Source: Meiothermus sp. Pnk-1 (GTDB lineage Bacteria; Deinococcota; Deinococci; Deinococcales; Thermaceae). From it: DNA of 64,000 nt. A program made the translations under genes and the position numbers. This document shows positions 15,646 to 23,682 of the stretch, piece by piece; position 1 is the first letter of the stretch, and every line of letters begins with the position of its first letter. The notes below the pieces were generated by a model that saw nothing but the letters and a program-made list of their open reading frames with translations, was not told the DNA's origin and ran no database searches. The stretch is from the NCBI RefSeq assembly GCF_003226535.1, contig NZ_QKOB01000009.1, forward strand, positions 19,892 to 83,891. The letters run 5' to 3'.

Positions 15646-15682
15646 GGACGGGCGGTGCCCGTACACCCGGGGGGCGATCCCC
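15646..15682 (-). repeat. Palindromic unit next to heptad array 2
   Basis: Read on the minus strand: GGGGATCG, then CCCCCGGGTGTACGG, then the inverted repeat ACGGGC-ACC-GCCCGT, then C-rich sequence leading into GCGTTTA of array 2. The same order, with an ACGGAGC-TT-GCTCCGT core, is found at 30.85-30.98 kb. Confidence 0.65.
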
Positions 15683-15714
15683 TTCGAGCCCTCTGCGCTC
15701 CCTAGGCGCGTCGC

Positions 15715-15743
15715 TTGACCCCCAGGGGGGCAGGTTGTAACCT
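15715..15743 (+). promoter_or_regulatory. Promoter of the first peptide-transport operon
   Basis: -35 TTGACC (15715-15720), 17-bp spacer and -10 TAACCT (15738-15743). Transcription should start near 15750, giving a short leader with the AAAGGAGG ribosome site before ATG 15769. Confidence 0.7.
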
Positions 15744-15768
15744 AGCCTGCAGTAGGAAAGGAGGCCCT

Positions 15769-17346
15769 ATGAAGCGCGTTGTTCTATACTTGGCTACCCT
15801 CGCCTTCGCCTTTGGCTTAGGGATGGCCCAGGACGCTCGCCAGACCACCCTCATCTACGGGGGAGACTGGTCAGACTTGATTACCCTCGACCCCCAGGTG
15901 TCGTACGAGTTTACCGGCGGGCTCATCACCGATAACCTCTATGAGACCCTGGTCAAATTCGAGGGCACCGACCTCAGCACCCTCAAGCCGGGGCTGGCCG
16001 AGAGCTGGAAGGTAGAGCGGGGCGCCAACGCCTGGACCATCACCTTCAACCTGCGCAAAGGGGTGAAGTTCTCCAGCGGTAACGAGTTCACCGCCAAGGA
16101 CGTGGTCTACACCTTCGAGCGGGCCTTGGCCCTCAAGGGGCCGGGGTCGTTCCTCTTCACCGACATCGCCGCCCTTCAGCCGGGGGCCACCAAGGCGCTG
16201 AGCGACTACGTGGTACAAGTAAGCCTGCCCAAGACCTCCTCGCCCAGCACTTTCCTCTCGATCCTGACCTTCAACATCGGGGGCATCGTGGACTCCGCCG
16301 AGGTGCAGAAAAACGCCAAGGGGAACGACTACGGCAAGGAGTGGCTCACCGATCACTCCGCAGGCTCCGGGCCGTTCCGCCTGGTGCGCTGGGACCGGGG
16401 CTCGCAGGTGTTGCTCGAGGCCAATCCCAATGCGCGCAACAAGCCTAAGCTCCAGCGCATCATCATGCGCGAGATCAAGGAGGCCACCGTGCTGCGCACC
16501 GCGCTCGAGTCCGGCGAGATCGACATCGCCGAGGGTCTCACGCCCGAGGCGGTCAAGGCCCTCTCGGGCAACCCCCGCTTCAAAATCATCAAAGCCGACA
16601 GCCTGCGGCTCAACTACCTGGGCATGAACGTCAAGGAAGGGAGCCCCTTTGCCAACCTCAAGGTGCGGGAGGCGGTGCGCTATGCCATCAACCAGGACGA
16701 GCTGGTGAACGGGCTGGTGCAGGGCAACGGCACCAAGATCCAGACCATCATCCCCAAGGGCCTCTTGGGCTATAACCCGGCTACCCCCTACAAGTTCGAC
16801 CCGGCCCGGGCCAAGAAGCTCCTGGCTGAAGCCGGTTACCCCAACGGCCTCGAGTTTGAGCTGCTGGTGAGCACCGGCATCTGCGGCGGAGGGGTTCCCT
16901 GCGCCGATATCGCGGCCAAGCTGCAATCGGACTTCGCCAAGGCCGGGCTCAAGGCCAACGTCAAGGCCATCGCCAACGCCGAGGTGCTGCGCACCTACCG
17001 CGCCCAAAACCACCAGATGGTGCTGGTGGGCTGGAGCCCCGACTTCCCCGACCCCGACGGCAACGCCACCCCGATGGCGGACTTCGCCGCCAAGAGCATC
17101 GCCTGGCGCAACGTCTGGAACAACCCCACCGCCTCCAAGCTGGCCAACCAGGCCTCGCTCGAGACCGACCCCAACAAGCGGGCCGCGCTCTACAAGCTCC
17201 TCACCGAGCTGGTGCTGCGGGAGGGCCCCTACGCGATCCTCTACCAGCCTGCGGTGCCCATCGGTATGTCGGCTCAGGTCCAAGGCTTCGTGCGCAGCGC
17301 CATCGGCACGGTGCGCTTCGAGAACCTCAGCAAGGCTCAGCCCTAG
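15769..17346 (+). CDS. Family 5 extracellular solute-binding protein of a peptide ABC transporter
   Basis: This 525-residue SBP_bac_5 protein has an N-terminal signal peptide (MKRVVLYLATLAFAFGLGMA, cleaved before QDA) and no lipobox, so it is exported rather than lipid-anchored. Family landmarks include GLAESWKVERG, FNLRKGVKFSSG, KDVVYTFERAL, VREAVRYAINQDELV and AEAGYPNGLEFELLV. It should capture oligopeptides or related ligands for the permeases downstream. ATG 15769 has AAAGGAGG upstream and a good promoter at 15715-15743. A hairpin at 17362-17391 separates it from the permease genes and probably lowers their expression. Confidence 0.94.
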   Translation: MKRVVLYLATLAFAFGLGMAQDARQTTLIYGGDWSDLITLDPQVSYEFTGGLITDNLYETLVKFEGTDLSTLKPGLAESWKVERGANAWTITFNLRKGVKFSSGNEFTAKDVVYTFERALALKGPGSFLFTDIAALQPGATKALSDYVVQVSLPKTSSPSTFLSILTFNIGGIVDSAEVQKNAKGNDYGKEWLTDHSAGSGPFRLVRWDRGSQVLLEANPNARNKPKLQRIIMREIKEATVLRTALESGEIDIAEGLTPEAVKALSGNPRFKIIKADSLRLNYLGMNVKEGSPFANLKVREAVRYAINQDELVNGLVQGNGTKIQTIIPKGLLGYNPATPYKFDPARAKKLLAEAGYPNGLEFELLVSTGICGGGVPCADIAAKLQSDFAKAGLKANVKAIANAEVLRTYRAQNHQMVLVGWSPDFPDPDGNATPMADFAAKSIAWRNVWNNPTASKLANQASLETDPNKRAALYKLLTELVLREGPYAILYQPAVPIGMSAQVQGFVRSAIGTVRFENLSKAQP

Positions 17347-17361
17347 CGAGGCTCCGTATGG

Positions 17362-17391
17362 GAAGCCGGAGGTGAAGGCTGCTCCGGCTTC
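17362..17391 (+). terminator. Intercistronic hairpin between binding protein and permease
   Basis: GAAGCCGGAG and CTCCGGCTTC form a perfect 10-bp stem with a 10-nt loop, followed by TGCTTTCT. With only a weak T-tract it is a likely partial terminator or mRNA 3'-end stabiliser. Confidence 0.6.
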
Positions 17392-17405
17392 TGCTTTCTA
17401 AGTCT

Positions 17406-18413
17406 ATGTTTTCCTACCTCGTTCGCCGGTTGTTTTTTGTCATCTTCGTCGTGTGGGGGGTCACCTTCGCTACGTTTTTCATCGCCCAGGTGGTTCCCAT
17501 CGACCCAGCGGTGGCTGCGCTGGGCGATAACGCGCGGGAAGAACAGATCCAGGAGTTCCGCGAGCGCTACGGCCTGAACAAGTCCAAGCCCGAGCAGTAC
17601 CTCATCTACATGAAACGCCTGTTCGCGGGGGACTTGGGTAACTCCCTACGCACCCAGCGCCCCGTACTCGAGGACCTTCGGGAATTCTTCCCGGCTACTG
17701 TCGAGCTTTCCGTGGCCGCTTTTTTGGTCGCGCTCGCCCTGGGAATCCCTATGGGGATCTGGGCAGCCATTCGGCAGAACTCCTCGGTGGACGTGGGGGT
17801 GCGGATCTTGGCGCTGTTCGGCGGGGCTACCCCGGTCTTCTTCCTGGCGGTGCTGCTGCAGTATGTGCTGGCCCAGCGGCTTGATGTACTGCCGGTGCAG
17901 GGCCGCCTGGACGGCTTTTTGTTCCCTCCGCCGCGCGTCACTGGAATGGTGGGGGTTGACGCTTTGTTGGCTCGAGACTGGACGGCCTTTTTTGACTCGC
18001 TCAAACACCTGATCCTTCCGGCTTTCGTGCTGGGGGCTTTCTCGGCGGCCATCCTAACCCGCATGACTCGGGCCACTATGCTCGAGGTGCTCTCGCAGGA
18101 TTACATCCGCACCGCCCGGGCCAAGGGATTGGCGGAGCGGGTGGTAATCTTTCGCCACGCCCTCAAGAACGCCTCGCTGCCGGTGTTGACCCTGCTGGGC
18201 GGGCTTTTGGGCGGTTTGCTCTCGGGGGCGGTGCTCACCGAGACCATCTTCAGCTGGCCCGGCATCGGGCGCTACGTGACCCAGTCCGCCACCAGCCTGG
18301 ACTTCCCGGCAGTGATGGGCGTGACCTTGCTGGTGGGGCTGGTCTATGCCCTCATCAACCTGGTGGTAGACCTCCTATATGCCTTTCTCGACCCCAGAAT
18401 TCGCTACGCTTAG
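17406..18413 (+). CDS. DppB/OppB-type ABC transporter permease
   Basis: This 335-residue inner-membrane permease has about six membrane segments. An N-terminal helix and a large external loop (about 30-100) containing IDPAVAALGDNAREEQIQ are typical of DppB-type subunits. The cytoplasmic EAA loop RTARAKGLAERVVIFRHALK, which docks the ATPase, lies near residues 232-251. It is nearly identical in the second DppB-like protein of this window (46415-47419), suggesting a shared ATPase. No ATPase gene is in either operon here. Confidence 0.93.
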   Translation: MFSYLVRRLFFVIFVVWGVTFATFFIAQVVPIDPAVAALGDNAREEQIQEFRERYGLNKSKPEQYLIYMKRLFAGDLGNSLRTQRPVLEDLREFFPATVELSVAAFLVALALGIPMGIWAAIRQNSSVDVGVRILALFGGATPVFFLAVLLQYVLAQRLDVLPVQGRLDGFLFPPPRVTGMVGVDALLARDWTAFFDSLKHLILPAFVLGAFSAAILTRMTRATMLEVLSQDYIRTARAKGLAERVVIFRHALKNASLPVLTLLGGLLGGLLSGAVLTETIFSWPGIGRYVTQSATSLDFPAVMGVTLLVGLVYALINLVVDLLYAFLDPRIRYA

Positions 18414-18420
18414 GTGAAGC

Positions 18421-19281
18421 ATGGCCGTCGCTATCCAAGCCCCGACCTCTCGACGTTCCCGCCCGCTGCGGCGCTTCCTGCGCAACAAGGGCGGGTTGAT
18501 CGGCCTGGGACTTTTGGTATTGCTGGTGCTGGTAGCCGTGCTGGCTCCGGTGATCACCCCCGACCCCATCGCGCAAGACATCTCCGCCCGGCTCCAGCCG
18601 CCCTCCGCGCAACACCTCCTGGGCACCGATCAGCTGGGCCGCGACGTGTGGGCTAGGGTGGCCCACGGGGCGGGGATCTCGCTCAGGGTGGGCTTTGGGG
18701 TGGTGATCCTGTCGGTGTTGATCGGGGTGGTGGTGGGGCTGTTGGCCGGTACCCTGGGCGGGGCCTGGGACAACCTGCTGATGCGCTTTACCGACATCTT
18801 CTTCGCCTTTCCTTCGCTCATCCTGGCGATGGCCATCGCTGCAGCCCTGGGTCCCAACCTCAACAACACCGTGATCGCGGTGGCGTTGGTGAGCTGGCCG
18901 ATTTATGCCCGGCTGGTGCGGGCCAACGTGCTGGCCCTGCGCGAGCGCGAGTACGTGGAAGCGGCGCGGGCCTTGGGGGCTAGCAGCCTGCGCCTGATGC
19001 TGCGCCATCTCCTGCCCAACACCCTCACCCCCGTTTTCGTGCAGGCCAGCTTTGATGTGGGCGGGGCTATCCTCACCGCTGCCGGACTCTCCTTCATCGG
19101 TTTCGGGGCCCAGCCCCCCACCCCGGAGTGGGGTGCGATGGTTTCCGAGACGCGCAATTTCATCGCCGAGGCCATCTGGGCTCCGACGGCCCCAGCGGTG
19201 GCGATCCTGCTGACGGTGCTGGCCTTCAACCTGTTGGGGGACGCCCTGCGGGACGTGCTCGATCCCAGGGCGAGGGACTGA
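18421..19281 (+). CDS. DppC/OppC-type ABC transporter permease
   Basis: This 286-residue protein pairs with the preceding DppB-type permease to form the membrane channel. It has an N-terminal cytoplasmic segment rich in arginine, a first helix (GLIGLGLLVLLVLVAVLAPV), the conserved HLLGTDQLGRDVWARVAHGA segment and an EAA loop EYVEAARALGASSLRLMLRHLL near residues 178-199. The start ATG 18421 lies 7 bp after the DppB stop. The operon ends here without dppD/dppF ATPase genes; the next gene is on the other strand. Confidence 0.93.
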   Translation: MAVAIQAPTSRRSRPLRRFLRNKGGLIGLGLLVLLVLVAVLAPVITPDPIAQDISARLQPPSAQHLLGTDQLGRDVWARVAHGAGISLRVGFGVVILSVLIGVVVGLLAGTLGGAWDNLLMRFTDIFFAFPSLILAMAIAAALGPNLNNTVIAVALVSWPIYARLVRANVLALREREYVEAARALGASSLRLMLRHLLPNTLTPVFVQASFDVGGAILTAAGLSFIGFGAQPPTPEWGAMVSETRNFIAEAIWAPTAPAVAILLTVLAFNLLGDALRDVLDPRARD

Positions 19282-19300
19282 GCGCGATGGCGGGAATTTT

Positions 19301-20266
19301 TCAGGGCTCGAGCACCACCTTCCCGGTGCTGGCCCGTTGCAGTACGTACTGGAAAGCCTGAGCGGCTTCTTCTAGCCGGAATACCCGGCCCACTACTGGC
19401 CTCACGTGGCCCGCGGCCAGCAGGGGGGTGAGGAACTGGGTAGCCTCCAGCATGGCCTCGCGGTCGGCCAGGAAGGGCACCAGCCACACCCCGATCACCG
19501 ATAGGTTCTTTTTCATCAGCTCCACCGGACGCAACGTGGCCTGCTGCTGGCTGGCCGAGCCGATCACCAATAGACGCCCGCGCGGAGCCAGCATCCGCAG
19601 GCTTTGGGCGAAGCCTTCCCCGCCGACCAACTCCATCAGCACATCCACGCCCTTGCCGCTGGCCTCGCGGACTTTGGCCTCGAGCTCGGGGTCGGTGGAG
19701 AGAAAAGCGTGATCGGCCCCCAGGCTGCGGGCTAGCTCGAGCTTCTCCTCCCGCGAGGCGGTGGCGATCACCTGCAAGCCCATCGCCTTGGCCACCTGCA
19801 CCGAAGCCGTGCCCAAGGCCCCGCCCGCGGCCTGGATCAGCACGCTCTCGCCCACTTTGGCCTGCCCCAGGCTGTGGAGGGCGAAGAAAGCGGTGTAGAA
19901 AGAGACTGGCAGGGCAGCCGCTTGGTGGGGGCTCAGGTTGGGAGGAACCGGCAGCACGGCCTGGGCCGGCACGGTCGCGTATTCGGCAAAAGCCCCGCTC
20001 CCCAGGGCAGCTACCAGCTGGCCGGGCTGCAAGCCCTCCACCCCTTCGCCCAGCTCCTCGATCGTCCCGGAGAACTCCATTCCCGGCACGTAGGGCAAGC
20101 GGGTGCGGGTGAGGTACTCCCCCCGCACCGCCAAGATGTCGGCAAAGTTGAGCCCGATGGCCCGCACCCGAACCAAGACCTCGCCTGCTTTGGGCGCGGG
20201 CTTGGGGAGCTCAGCCAGCTGCAACACCTCAGGGCCGCCCAGTTTTTGCACCACGATGGATTTCAT
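19301..20266 (-). CDS. NADPH:quinone oxidoreductase-like medium-chain dehydrogenase
   Basis: This 321-residue zinc-independent MDR-superfamily protein has the substrate-domain signature IGLNFADILAVRGEY near residue 45 and the nucleotide-binding motif AAGGALGTASVQVAKAMG near 145. The zinc ligands of true alcohol dehydrogenases are absent. It should reduce quinones or enones with NADPH. ATG 20266 has GAGGAGG upstream and overlaps the DinB stop by 4 bp (ATGA). The physiological substrate is not visible. Confidence 0.9.
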   Translation of the reverse strand: MKSIVVQKLGGPEVLQLAELPKPAPKAGEVLVRVRAIGLNFADILAVRGEYLTRTRLPYVPGMEFSGTIEELGEGVEGLQPGQLVAALGSGAFAEYATVPAQAVLPVPPNLSPHQAAALPVSFYTAFFALHSLGQAKVGESVLIQAAGGALGTASVQVAKAMGLQVIATASREEKLELARSLGADHAFLSTDPELEAKVREASGKGVDVLMELVGGEGFAQSLRMLAPRGRLLVIGSASQQQATLRPVELMKKNLSVIGVWLVPFLADREAMLEATQFLTPLLAAGHVRPVVGRVFRLEEAAQAFQYVLQRASTGKVVLEP

Positions 20267-20748
20267 CTTGCCTCCTCTGCGATGCGCTCGAGCTGCCCCA
20301 GGTGGTTGAGATCGTGCCCGGCGACGAAGCGCAGGAGCATCCGCAGGCTTTCCCACTCCTCCCGCTCGGGGTGGTAGTAGGTGCGCTCCAGGTCTTCCTC
20401 GCTCAGGCCGCGCAAGAGTGCGAGGTTCCAGGCCCGCAGGGCCTTAAAGGTCTCATAGGCTAGCCCCATGGGCAAGCCCCCGTAGCGTACGGCCCAGGCG
20501 TCCTGGTCGAAGGGCTGTACCGTGTGGTTGTCCTGCGCGAGGGTCTGGCGGAAGCGAAAGCCCATGGCTAGCTCGGTGTCGGCCAGGTGGCACAGAATTT
20601 CGCGCGCGGTCCACTTACCCGGAGCATAGCTCCTCTCGGGCTCGAGCCGGGGCAAAAGTGCCTCGAGCTGCTGGGGGGTGTCTGCTAGGCAAGCTAGCGG
20701 GTCACGCTCCCCCAGCAGGCCGATTATGCGGGCAAGATAGGGATTCAT
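20263..20748 (-). CDS. DinB-superfamily four-helix protein
   Basis: The product has 161 residues and the DinB/YfiT-like four-helix fold. A three-histidine metal site is visible: CHLADTE (His near 53) and GHDLNHLGQL (two His near 144-148). Family members include thiol-dependent transferases such as bacillithiol-type S-transferases; here the substrate is unknown. TAGCAT at 20755-20760 ends 6 nt before ATG, so expression is probably leaderless. It is translationally coupled to the quinone oxidoreductase, hinting at a shared detoxification role. Confidence 0.85.
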   Translation of the reverse strand: MNPYLARIIGLLGERDPLACLADTPQQLEALLPRLEPERSYAPGKWTAREILCHLADTELAMGFRFRQTLAQDNHTVQPFDQDAWAVRYGGLPMGLAYETFKALRAWNLALLRGLSEEDLERTYYHPEREEWESLRMLLRFVAGHDLNHLGQLERIAEEAR

Positions 20749-20793
20749 GCTTCCATGCTATCGCGCCGCTAACCCCTCGCGTCTTGCGCTCAG

Positions 20794-22107
20794 CTACGCC
20801 CCCGCAAACGACAGCTCCGCCACCTCGACCATGGGGGCCCCCAGGGCCATGCCCCAGTACTCCCACTCGAGCTCACCCCCTACCGCGCTGATGCTTTGCA
20901 AAAGCGTGAGCAGGTTTCCGGCCACGGTGAAGTTCTCCACCGCGTAGGCCACCTCACCCCCCTCGAGCTTGAGGCCCAGGGCCTGCAGGCTGAAGTCGCC
21001 CGAGATGGGGTTGGCCCCGGCGTGGAGGCCCATCATCTCGGTCACCAGGACCCCCTCTTCCAGCCGGACCCCGGATCCGGGCTTGAGGAAGAGGTTGGAG
21101 TAGCCCACCCCCAGCACGCCCTTGTAGCCGCGTTGGGCGTGGCCGGTGGACTCCACGCCCATCTTCCGCGCGGTCTCGGAGTTGTGGGCAAAGCCCTTCA
21201 GCACGCCCTGCTCGATGATGACCAGAGGGCGCGAAGGCGTCCCTTCGGCGTCGAAGGGGCGCGAGGCGATGCCGCCCGGCAAGGTGGGGTCGTCCACGAT
21301 GGTCACCAGCCCGGAGGCCACCCGCTCCCCCACCCTGTCCGCCAGCAGGCTCTTGCCCTCGAGCACGTTCTTGGCCGAGAACAAGAAGCTGATGACGCCC
21401 AGGAGCTGGGCGAAAGCCTTGGGCTCGAAGTAGGCGCGGTATTTCCCGGTCTTGAGGGGCCTAGCCCCCAGCAGGCGGGCGGTGCGCTCGATGAGTTCCA
21501 GGGCGGTCTTGCCGGGCTCGAGGGCGTGGAACTCCCGGCTCACATCGACGTTCCAGCTCTGCTTGGGTGCCCCGCCCCTCTCGAGGATGGCCGAGCCCAT
21601 CAACACGCTCACCCCGGTACGGTAGCCTCCGCTGGCCCCTTGGGTCGAACCCAACACCACCTCGACCTCCTGCTCCCGGTAGGCGGTGCGGGGCACCTGC
21701 TTGACCCGCGCGTCCTGACGCAAGGTGGCCTCCACCGCCAAGGCCGCGGCCTGCTTCTTTTCCAGGGGGGCCGAGAGCCCCTCGCCCAGCAGGTCGTGCT
21801 GTCCCAGCGCCTGCCCTGCCGGGATAAAAGCCTCCCCTCCGGCCTGGAGCAGGGCGTTTTCGTAGGCTTCCTGCATCGCCCAGTCCAGGGCCTCGGGGGT
21901 CTTCTCCTCGGTGTAGGCGTAGCCCACCTTGCCCTCCACCACCACCCGCACCCCGAGGCCGCCCTGGGTGGCCTGGGTGATCTCCTCCAGCCGCCCCTCG
22001 AAGGCGCTGAGGCTCATCTCGCGGGTCTCGGTGGCCAGCACCTCGGCCTCGAGGCCTATCTGGCGGGCTTTTTGCAGCAGGTAGTCCTTGGCTTCTTCGA
22101 AGTTCAT
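20794..22107 (-). CDS. pmbA: TldE/PmbA-type subunit of a metalloprotease
   Basis: The product has 437 residues and belongs to the TldD/TldE family. TldE lacks the metal-binding HExxxH and serves as the non-catalytic partner of TldD; together they unfold and trim peptides such as microcin precursors or unstructured proteins. Visible family segments include IVDDPTLPGGIASRPFDAEG, VIEQGVLKGF-like IIEQGVLKGFAHNSETA and NPISGDFSLQALG. ATG 22107 overlaps the tldD stop by 4 bp, so the heterodimer is made from one message. Confidence 0.93.
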   Translation of the reverse strand: MNFEEAKDYLLQKARQIGLEAEVLATETREMSLSAFEGRLEEITQATQGGLGVRVVVEGKVGYAYTEEKTPEALDWAMQEAYENALLQAGGEAFIPAGQALGQHDLLGEGLSAPLEKKQAAALAVEATLRQDARVKQVPRTAYREQEVEVVLGSTQGASGGYRTGVSVLMGSAILERGGAPKQSWNVDVSREFHALEPGKTALELIERTARLLGARPLKTGKYRAYFEPKAFAQLLGVISFLFSAKNVLEGKSLLADRVGERVASGLVTIVDDPTLPGGIASRPFDAEGTPSRPLVIIEQGVLKGFAHNSETARKMGVESTGHAQRGYKGVLGVGYSNLFLKPGSGVRLEEGVLVTEMMGLHAGANPISGDFSLQALGLKLEGGEVAYAVENFTVAGNLLTLLQSISAVGGELEWEYWGMALGAPMVEVAELSFAGA

Positions 22108-23498
22108 GCCTGACCTCCCACCACGATCTCGGAGATCAGCAGGTGGGGCTGGCCTACCTCTACCGGCAGGCTCCCCGAGAGGCTGCCACACATGCCGGGA
22201 GCGGTCTCGAGGTCGCTGGAGACCGCCGCGATCTTCGAGATGCTGTCGGGGCCCTTGCCCACCAACATGGCTCCTCGCACCGGCTCCTCGATGCGGCCAC
22301 GACGGATGATGTAAGCCTCCTTGACCCCGAAGTTGTACTCCCCCGAACCCGGCTTGACCTGCCCCCCGCCCATGTCCTTGGCGTAGAGGCCAAACTCGAT
22401 CCCCTCGAAGAGCTTCTCTTTGGGGGTGTCGCCGGGGGCGATGAAGGTGTTGCGCATGCGGCTGGTGGGGGCGAAGGTGTAGTCCTGGCGGCGTCCGGAG
22501 CCCGTGGGGCGCAAGCCGGTACGCAAGGCGCCCCAGCGATCGACCATGTAGCCCTTGAGCACGCCGTTCTCGATGAGCACGGTACGCTCGGTGGCCAGGC
22601 CCTCGTCGTCGAACTCGGAGGAGCCCCAGCCGTGGGGGGTGGTGCCGTCGTCGATGTAGGTGACGCAAGAGCTGGCCACCTTCTCGCCCAGCCGGTCGGA
22701 GAGCACGCTGGCCTTCTTGGCTACCGAAGTGGTCTCCAGCAGGTGCCCCAGCGCTTCGTGGAAGATCACCCCGCCGAAGGCGTTGCCGATGACCACCGGC
22801 ATGGTGCCCGCCGGGGCAGGCTTGGCCCGCAGGTTGGTCATGGCCTGCTCTCCGGCCTGGCGGCCCACCACGCTGGGGGGGTAGAGTTCGAAGAGCTCGA
22901 GACCCACGCTCTTCCCCGGCCCCATGCTCCCGGTCTGCATCCCACCCTCACCCTGGGCGATGGCGGTCACCACGTAGCGGGTGCGCACCCGGCGGTCTTC
23001 GACCCACTTCCCCTCGGAGGTCGCCACCAGCACCTCCTGCTCCCACTCCAACAGTTGGGTCTGCACCTGTTTGATCTCGGGGGCCACGCGGGCCGCCGCC
23101 TCGGCCTCCAAGAGCCGCTCGAGGCGGTAGCGCCGGTCCTTGGCCAACAGCGGGACCTCGGGCGCGTGCAAGCCCTGCGCGGCCTGCTTGCGAAAGTCCA
23201 ACCCGCCCCGCCCCTGGGCGTCCACCTGCCCGGCCCGACCCTTGAGCTTGACCAGGGTCTCGGTCAGCTCCAGCAAGCTCTCAGCCGAAAGGTCGTTGGT
23301 GTAGGCGTACACCACCTCGGTGCCGTAGAAGAGGCGCAGCCCCGCGCCGTACTCGAGGCCGCTGGCGGCCTCCTTGACCTCGCCGTTCAAGACCCGCATG
23401 CCCCGCCGCTTCCAGCGCTCCACGTATAGCTCAGCGAAGTCCGCCCCCCCGGAGCGGGCCGTGCGGAGTACGTCGCTGACCAAAGTTTCCGCTAGCAT
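22104..23498 (-). CDS. tldD: TldD-type zinc metalloprotease subunit
   Basis: This 464-residue catalytic subunit of TldD/TldE has the zinc-binding motif HEALGH (in GVIFHEALGHLLE) near residue 250, and later TYIDDGTTPHGWGSSEFDDE and VLIENGVLKGYMVD. It should cleave unfolded peptides inside a closed heterodimer cavity. ATG 23498 has AAAGGAG upstream. A promoter with ATGACC, 17 bp and TAGACT lies at 23529-23557, and its -35 overlaps a perfect palindrome, so expression may be repressible. Confidence 0.94.
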   Translation of the reverse strand: MLAETLVSDVLRTARSGGADFAELYVERWKRRGMRVLNGEVKEAASGLEYGAGLRLFYGTEVVYAYTNDLSAESLLELTETLVKLKGRAGQVDAQGRGGLDFRKQAAQGLHAPEVPLLAKDRRYRLERLLEAEAAARVAPEIKQVQTQLLEWEQEVLVATSEGKWVEDRRVRTRYVVTAIAQGEGGMQTGSMGPGKSVGLELFELYPPSVVGRQAGEQAMTNLRAKPAPAGTMPVVIGNAFGGVIFHEALGHLLETTSVAKKASVLSDRLGEKVASSCVTYIDDGTTPHGWGSSEFDDEGLATERTVLIENGVLKGYMVDRWGALRTGLRPTGSGRRQDYTFAPTSRMRNTFIAPGDTPKEKLFEGIEFGLYAKDMGGGQVKPGSGEYNFGVKEAYIIRRGRIEEPVRGAMLVGKGPDSISKIAAVSSDLETAPGMCGSLSGSLPVEVGQPHLLISEIVVGGQA

Positions 23499-23528
23499 TG
23501 GTTCTCCTTTCGCCTCAAAATCCCCTAG

Positions 23529-23557
23529 AGTCTACTAAAAACTGACCCGCCGGTCAT
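23529..23557 (-). promoter_or_regulatory. tldD promoter with an embedded TGACC-N4-GGTCA palindrome
   Basis: Minus-strand -35 ATGACC (23552-23557), 17-bp spacer, -10 TAGACT (23529-23534). The inverted repeat TGACC-CGCC-GGTCA at 23543-23556 overlaps the -35 and has the same arms and spacing as a palindrome at the MFS promoter at 29.55 kb, suggesting a shared repressor. Confidence 0.55.
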
Positions 23558-23586
23558 CCACCGGGAGTACGATTGGAGCGGCTGTA

Positions 23587-23600
23587 CGCGCGCTAAACGC
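23587..23600 (-). repeat. Short heptad remnant
   Basis: The plus strand reads CGCGCGC-TAAACGC, preceded by CTGTA. On the minus strand this is GCGTTTA-GCGCGCG, the anchor found at the end of the larger heptad arrays. It follows a GGTGCACGCGG segment, weakly like the palindromic units elsewhere. Confidence 0.45.
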
Positions 23601-23682
23601 GGTGGATCATCCGCGTGCACCAGCGGGATACCGTCCTCGGATAGGGCCAGTGCGCCAGGCGGCTGGCCCGAAGGGAGCGGGG

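Noticed and set aside
15871..17283. 470-codon open frame antisense to the first binding protein
   Set aside because: Same reason: the plus strand encodes a clear SBP_bac_5 protein with signal peptide and promoter.
20794..22668. Long N-terminal extension of the PmbA frame
   Set aside because: The extra codons run antisense-like through tldD in another frame; the ATG at 22107 overlapping the tldD stop fits family length.
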